Source: a virus. From it: a stretch of 26,548 nucleotides of DNA. A model generated the notes under the pieces. That model did no database searches, was not told the origin of the DNA, and saw only the letters and a program-made list of their open reading frames with translations. Location: positions 1 through 26,548 of IMG/VR virus record IMGVR_UViG_3300047457_001449; one strand, 5' to 3'. Of the stretch, positions 24,240-26,548 are shown piece by piece (the stretch's first letter is position 1; the number at the start of each line of letters is the position of its first letter). The position numbers were made by a program, and so were the translations under genes.

Positions 24240-24626
24240 ATGTCTGATAAATCAACATTTTCTCGCAATGCCGTCGTCAATGCCCTGCTCCGCAACACGA
24301 CCCTCACCGGCATCAGCCCCTTCGTGGCGCTCTTCATCGGCGATCCGTATGGAGCAGGTGTCGAGGTCTCGACAGTGGGGACCAACTACAGCCGTCAGTC
24401 TGTCACCTTCTCTGCGCCCTCCAATGGTGCGACAAGCAACAGCAACACCATCAGCTTTGGCGTAGCCTCCGCATCGTACGGCGGCACCGTGTCGCACTTT
24501 GCGCTGATGGACAACAGCACAGGCGGCAACATCTTGTACGCCGATGCCTTGACCGTGGCACAAGTAGTCAACACAAACAATGAGCCCAAGTTCGCAGCGA
24601 CCGCAATCACAGTGCAGGAGTCATAA
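24240..24626 (+). CDS. Small tail appendage/fibre-associated protein
   Basis: A 128-aa protein with a conserved phage pattern: an N-terminal helix TFSRNAVVNALLRN, a strand SPFVALFIGDP, NYSRQSVTF, then TISFGVASASYGGTVSHFALMDNSTGGNILYADAL. Similar proteins ('v.LF.g......~..yaR..v.f', 'i.F..a...wG.v....l.D....Gn.ly') are found in tail-fibre regions of many phages. Their exact role is not settled, probably structural. AGGAG (24229-24233) at 6-nt spacing precedes the ATG. It sits between the fibre gene and a pair of paralogues. Confidence 0.65.
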   Translation: MSDKSTFSRNAVVNALLRNTTLTGISPFVALFIGDPYGAGVEVSTVGTNYSRQSVTFSAPSNGATSNSNTISFGVASASYGGTVSHFALMDNSTGGNILYADALTVAQVVNTNNEPKFAATAITVQES

Positions 24627-24629
24627 GCG

Positions 24630-25454
24630 ATGGCTATCAGCAGCATGGACACGCTCGTCGCAGCCATGACTGCGAGCACAGCGCAAGTTTTGACGTGGCA
24701 CAAGTCAGCCGTCGCGGCAGAGGCAGCAGGCACCTACTCTGACCTCTTCTTGGTGGCAGGCAATCCAGGGGCAGGTCAAGTGCCTGCTGCTGCTAGCGCA
24801 GGCGGCACCAGCTACAGCGGCACCGCAGATGCAGGCTTGGTCTTTACACTGCCCATCGGTGGGCAGTTGACCTATGTCCTGTCGTGGTCTGCGAGCAACA
24901 GCCTTGCAGGAACCATCATGCTCTATGATCGTCTCTGGGCATGCAGTGGTCTTGGCACAGGCGCAGGTGTCACGACGACTGTCACAGGCATGACACCGAT
25001 CACGCGCTACAGTGGCGGCGAGGGAGCTCTGCTCTGGTATGTGTGCCTTACAGCTCCGAGTGCACAAACTGCAGGCATGACCATCACCGCCAGCTACACC
25101 AACAGCGATGGGGTGTCGGGTCGCACGGCTAGCGTGGTGCTATCAGGAGGGTCACCGCCACCCACAGCTAATCAAGCCTATCCCTTTAGCCTCCAAGCAG
25201 GGGACAAGGGCGTGCAGTCTGTGCAGTCTGTCACCAACAGTGTCGGATCTTTCACCGGCGGCACGCACGGCTTGGTTGTGTGCAAGACTCTGATGACAGC
25301 CCCTTGCCCTATCGGCAGCAACGGCCTCTTGGTGGATGGCCTCAAGATGGGATTGCCACAGCTCGAGGATGATGCAAGCCTCAACATGATGGTCTTGGCA
25401 AGCACGACAAACACGGGCTTCTGGTCTGGTACGATCACACTGGTGCAGGGATAG
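24630..25454 (+). CDS. Virion-associated protein, paralogue of the next gene (copy A)
   Basis: A 274-aa, Ala/Ser/Thr/Gly-rich beta protein with a short helical N-terminus (MAISSMDTLVAAMTAS). Landmarks shared with the next gene are DRLW (100-103), TRYSGGEGALLWY (125-137), SYTN (155-158), GVQSV (194-198), GLPQLEDDASL (241-251) and the terminal SGTITLVQG (266-274). The order and spacing of these blocks show a common fold and ancestry. I do not recognise a named family. Position in the fibre region suggests an adsorption or capsid/tail decoration protein. AGGAG (24616-24620) precedes it. Confidence 0.65.
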   Translation: MAISSMDTLVAAMTASTAQVLTWHKSAVAAEAAGTYSDLFLVAGNPGAGQVPAAASAGGTSYSGTADAGLVFTLPIGGQLTYVLSWSASNSLAGTIMLYDRLWACSGLGTGAGVTTTVTGMTPITRYSGGEGALLWYVCLTAPSAQTAGMTITASYTNSDGVSGRTASVVLSGGSPPPTANQAYPFSLQAGDKGVQSVQSVTNSVGSFTGGTHGLVVCKTLMTAPCPIGSNGLLVDGLKMGLPQLEDDASLNMMVLASTTNTGFWSGTITLVQG

Positions 25455-25463
25455 GGGGCAGCC

Positions 25464-26339
25464 ATGGCCATCGCAAGCCTTGCAAGCCTCAGAGCCAAAG
25501 CAGAGTATGCGCAGCGACAGCAGTTTTATAAGACGAGCGTGTCGATGGTCAATGGGCGCAATGGCATCATCTATGACCACAGCACAGCGAGCGGTCTGCC
25601 CACAGGTGCAAGCGTGGCAGGCATCGGCACCAATGGCGTGCTGCTCAGTCGCACATCTCAAGGGGCTCTGCCTCTGACTTCTGCAGGCTCTGGGCAGGCC
25701 CTGTATCTGCTCGGTGTCAATGCGCAGATGCTGTGGGATAGCACGGTGTCAGGTCAGTATGTGATCCCCACAAGTGGCGTGCTGCATGTGTGGGATCGGC
25801 TCTGGATCAATGACAGCCTTGCGAGCAATACCACAGCACGTCGGTCTTGGTCACCAGGCGCATTGACTCGATACACTGATGGTGTAGGGCTATCGATCTG
25901 GTACAAGCAATTTGGGTCTGGCTCTGGTTCTGGCACAATCACCTATACCCTCGAGTACACCAATCAATCTGGCACGGCAACAAGCGTCGAGTACACTTGG
26001 AATCATGCGGCCCCGAGCTTTATCGCCAACGTCAATCAGATGATTGCGGTACCTCTGAGACGCACAGATAGTGGCGTGCGAGCGGTCACAGCAGTGACGC
26101 AGAGTGGAACTATTGCCTCTGGATCCTATGGCTTTGCGATCCAAAAGTACCTCGGCGCATACCCTCTGGTCGAAGGTAGTGCTTTCCCGTCGATCAATAG
26201 CATCATGGCAGGCATGCCACAGGTGGACAATGACGCTTATCTGTGCTTTGGCGTGCAGCTAGGTGGTTCCCTCAATAACAGCTTCAACTCGAATCAAAGC
26301 CCAACACTGAGCGGCGAGCTGCTCTTCGTCGAGGGCTGA
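25464..26339 (+). CDS. Virion-associated protein, paralogue of the previous gene (copy B)
   Basis: A 291-aa protein with the same block order as its neighbour: DRLW (111-114), TRYTDGVGLSIWY (135-147), EYTN (164-167), GVRAV (204-208), GMPQVDNDAYL (250-260) and the terminal SGELLFVEG (283-291). The N-terminal 90 residues are more divergent, as expected for a region that adapts to a different partner. The first 25 residues form a helix (SLASLRAKAEYAQRQQF). AGGGGG (25453-25458) at 5-nt spacing precedes the ATG. Structural role inferred from context; no enzymatic motif was seen. Confidence 0.65.
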   Translation: MAIASLASLRAKAEYAQRQQFYKTSVSMVNGRNGIIYDHSTASGLPTGASVAGIGTNGVLLSRTSQGALPLTSAGSGQALYLLGVNAQMLWDSTVSGQYVIPTSGVLHVWDRLWINDSLASNTTARRSWSPGALTRYTDGVGLSIWYKQFGSGSGSGTITYTLEYTNQSGTATSVEYTWNHAAPSFIANVNQMIAVPLRRTDSGVRAVTAVTQSGTIASGSYGFAIQKYLGAYPLVEGSAFPSINSIMAGMPQVDNDAYLCFGVQLGGSLNNSFNSNQSPTLSGELLFVEG

Positions 26340-26340
26340 C

Positions 26341-26548
26341 ATGGCTGGCGACTTCTCATCCCCCCTCGGCGGCCTCTTCGACTCGACCAATAGCCTTGCC
26401 TCTGCGACCTCGCAGGCCATCGCTGAGCAGGCGCTCTTTGGCGGCACAGTCGAGCAGTTTCTATATGGGGCAGTCACAGGCAATGGCAACGCAAGCGCTA
26501 TCCTAGGGCAGGCTATCAACATCTCTGGCACTGTGGATGGCAACGGCA
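26341..26548 (+). CDS. Partial structural protein, runs off the right edge
   Basis: The ATG at 26341 lies one nucleotide after the previous stop, and the frame stays open for 69 codons to the end of the window. The visible start, MAGDFSSPLGGLFDSTN, then a helix (SATSQAIAEQALFGGTVEQ) and a Gly/Ala/Asn-rich region are like virion proteins. The spacing and composition match the neighbouring tail genes. Family unknown; the rest lies outside the window. Confidence 0.6.
   Translation, partial: MAGDFSSPLGGLFDSTNSLASATSQAIAEQALFGGTVEQFLYGAVTGNGNASAILGQAINISGTVDGNG

Overview
The window is about 26.5 kb of a tailed double-stranded DNA bacteriophage (or prophage). Every convincing gene lies on the + strand, tightly packed, with many stop/start overlaps. 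The core morphogenesis set is present in canonical order: small and large terminase, portal, protease/scaffold, decoration protein, major capsid, head-tail connectors, tail tube, tail assembly chaperone region, tape measure, tail hub and fibre genes. The capsid block has Mu-type proteins (DUF935 portal, Mu I-like protease, DUF1320 connector). The tail block has no sheath or contractile baseplate genes, which predicts a siphovirus with a long non-contractile tail. Nothing in the sequence identifies the host. No integrase, transposase, repressor, lysis, tRNA or CRISPR feature is visible.

Left part (1-3972), replication: a D5/P4-type SF3 helicase-primase C-terminal protein is followed by a 288-bp non-coding gap. 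This gap, with the 3' end of the helicase gene, carries a cluster of 11-bp repeats (ATCTGTCACCC, both orientations) around an A+T-rich stretch, very like an iteron origin. Then come a small helical protein, an SSB-like OB-fold protein, a conserved phage protein of unknown function, a small unknown protein, a two-zinc-finger protein and a canonical SSB. A UUCG-capped hairpin after ssb probably ends this unit.

Middle (4044-5353): a second strong hairpin, two overlapping MazG-like pyrophosphohydrolase genes, a 57-aa protein, the small terminase and a 53-aa cysteine-rich protein coupled at both ends to the terminase genes.

Head (5353-12458): large terminase, portal, protease with a scaffold-like tail, decoration protein, major capsid, a 111-nt gap with two mutually exclusive hairpins, a small conserved protein, the DUF1320 connector and two further head-tail connection proteins.

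Tail (12468-26548): tail tube, candidate tail assembly chaperone with a downstream -1-frame overlapping gene, a minor tail protein, tape measure (748 aa), an 880-aa hub-like protein, two proteins with HxH motifs, a beta-helix fibre/spike with a decapeptide-repeat stalk, a small tail appendage protein, a pair of diverged paralogues, and a truncated gene at the right edge.

The most noteworthy items are the iteron cluster beside the helicase gene, the switch-like hairpins after the capsid gene, the SSB pair, the MazG pair, the HxH modules, and the duplicated terminal virion proteins.
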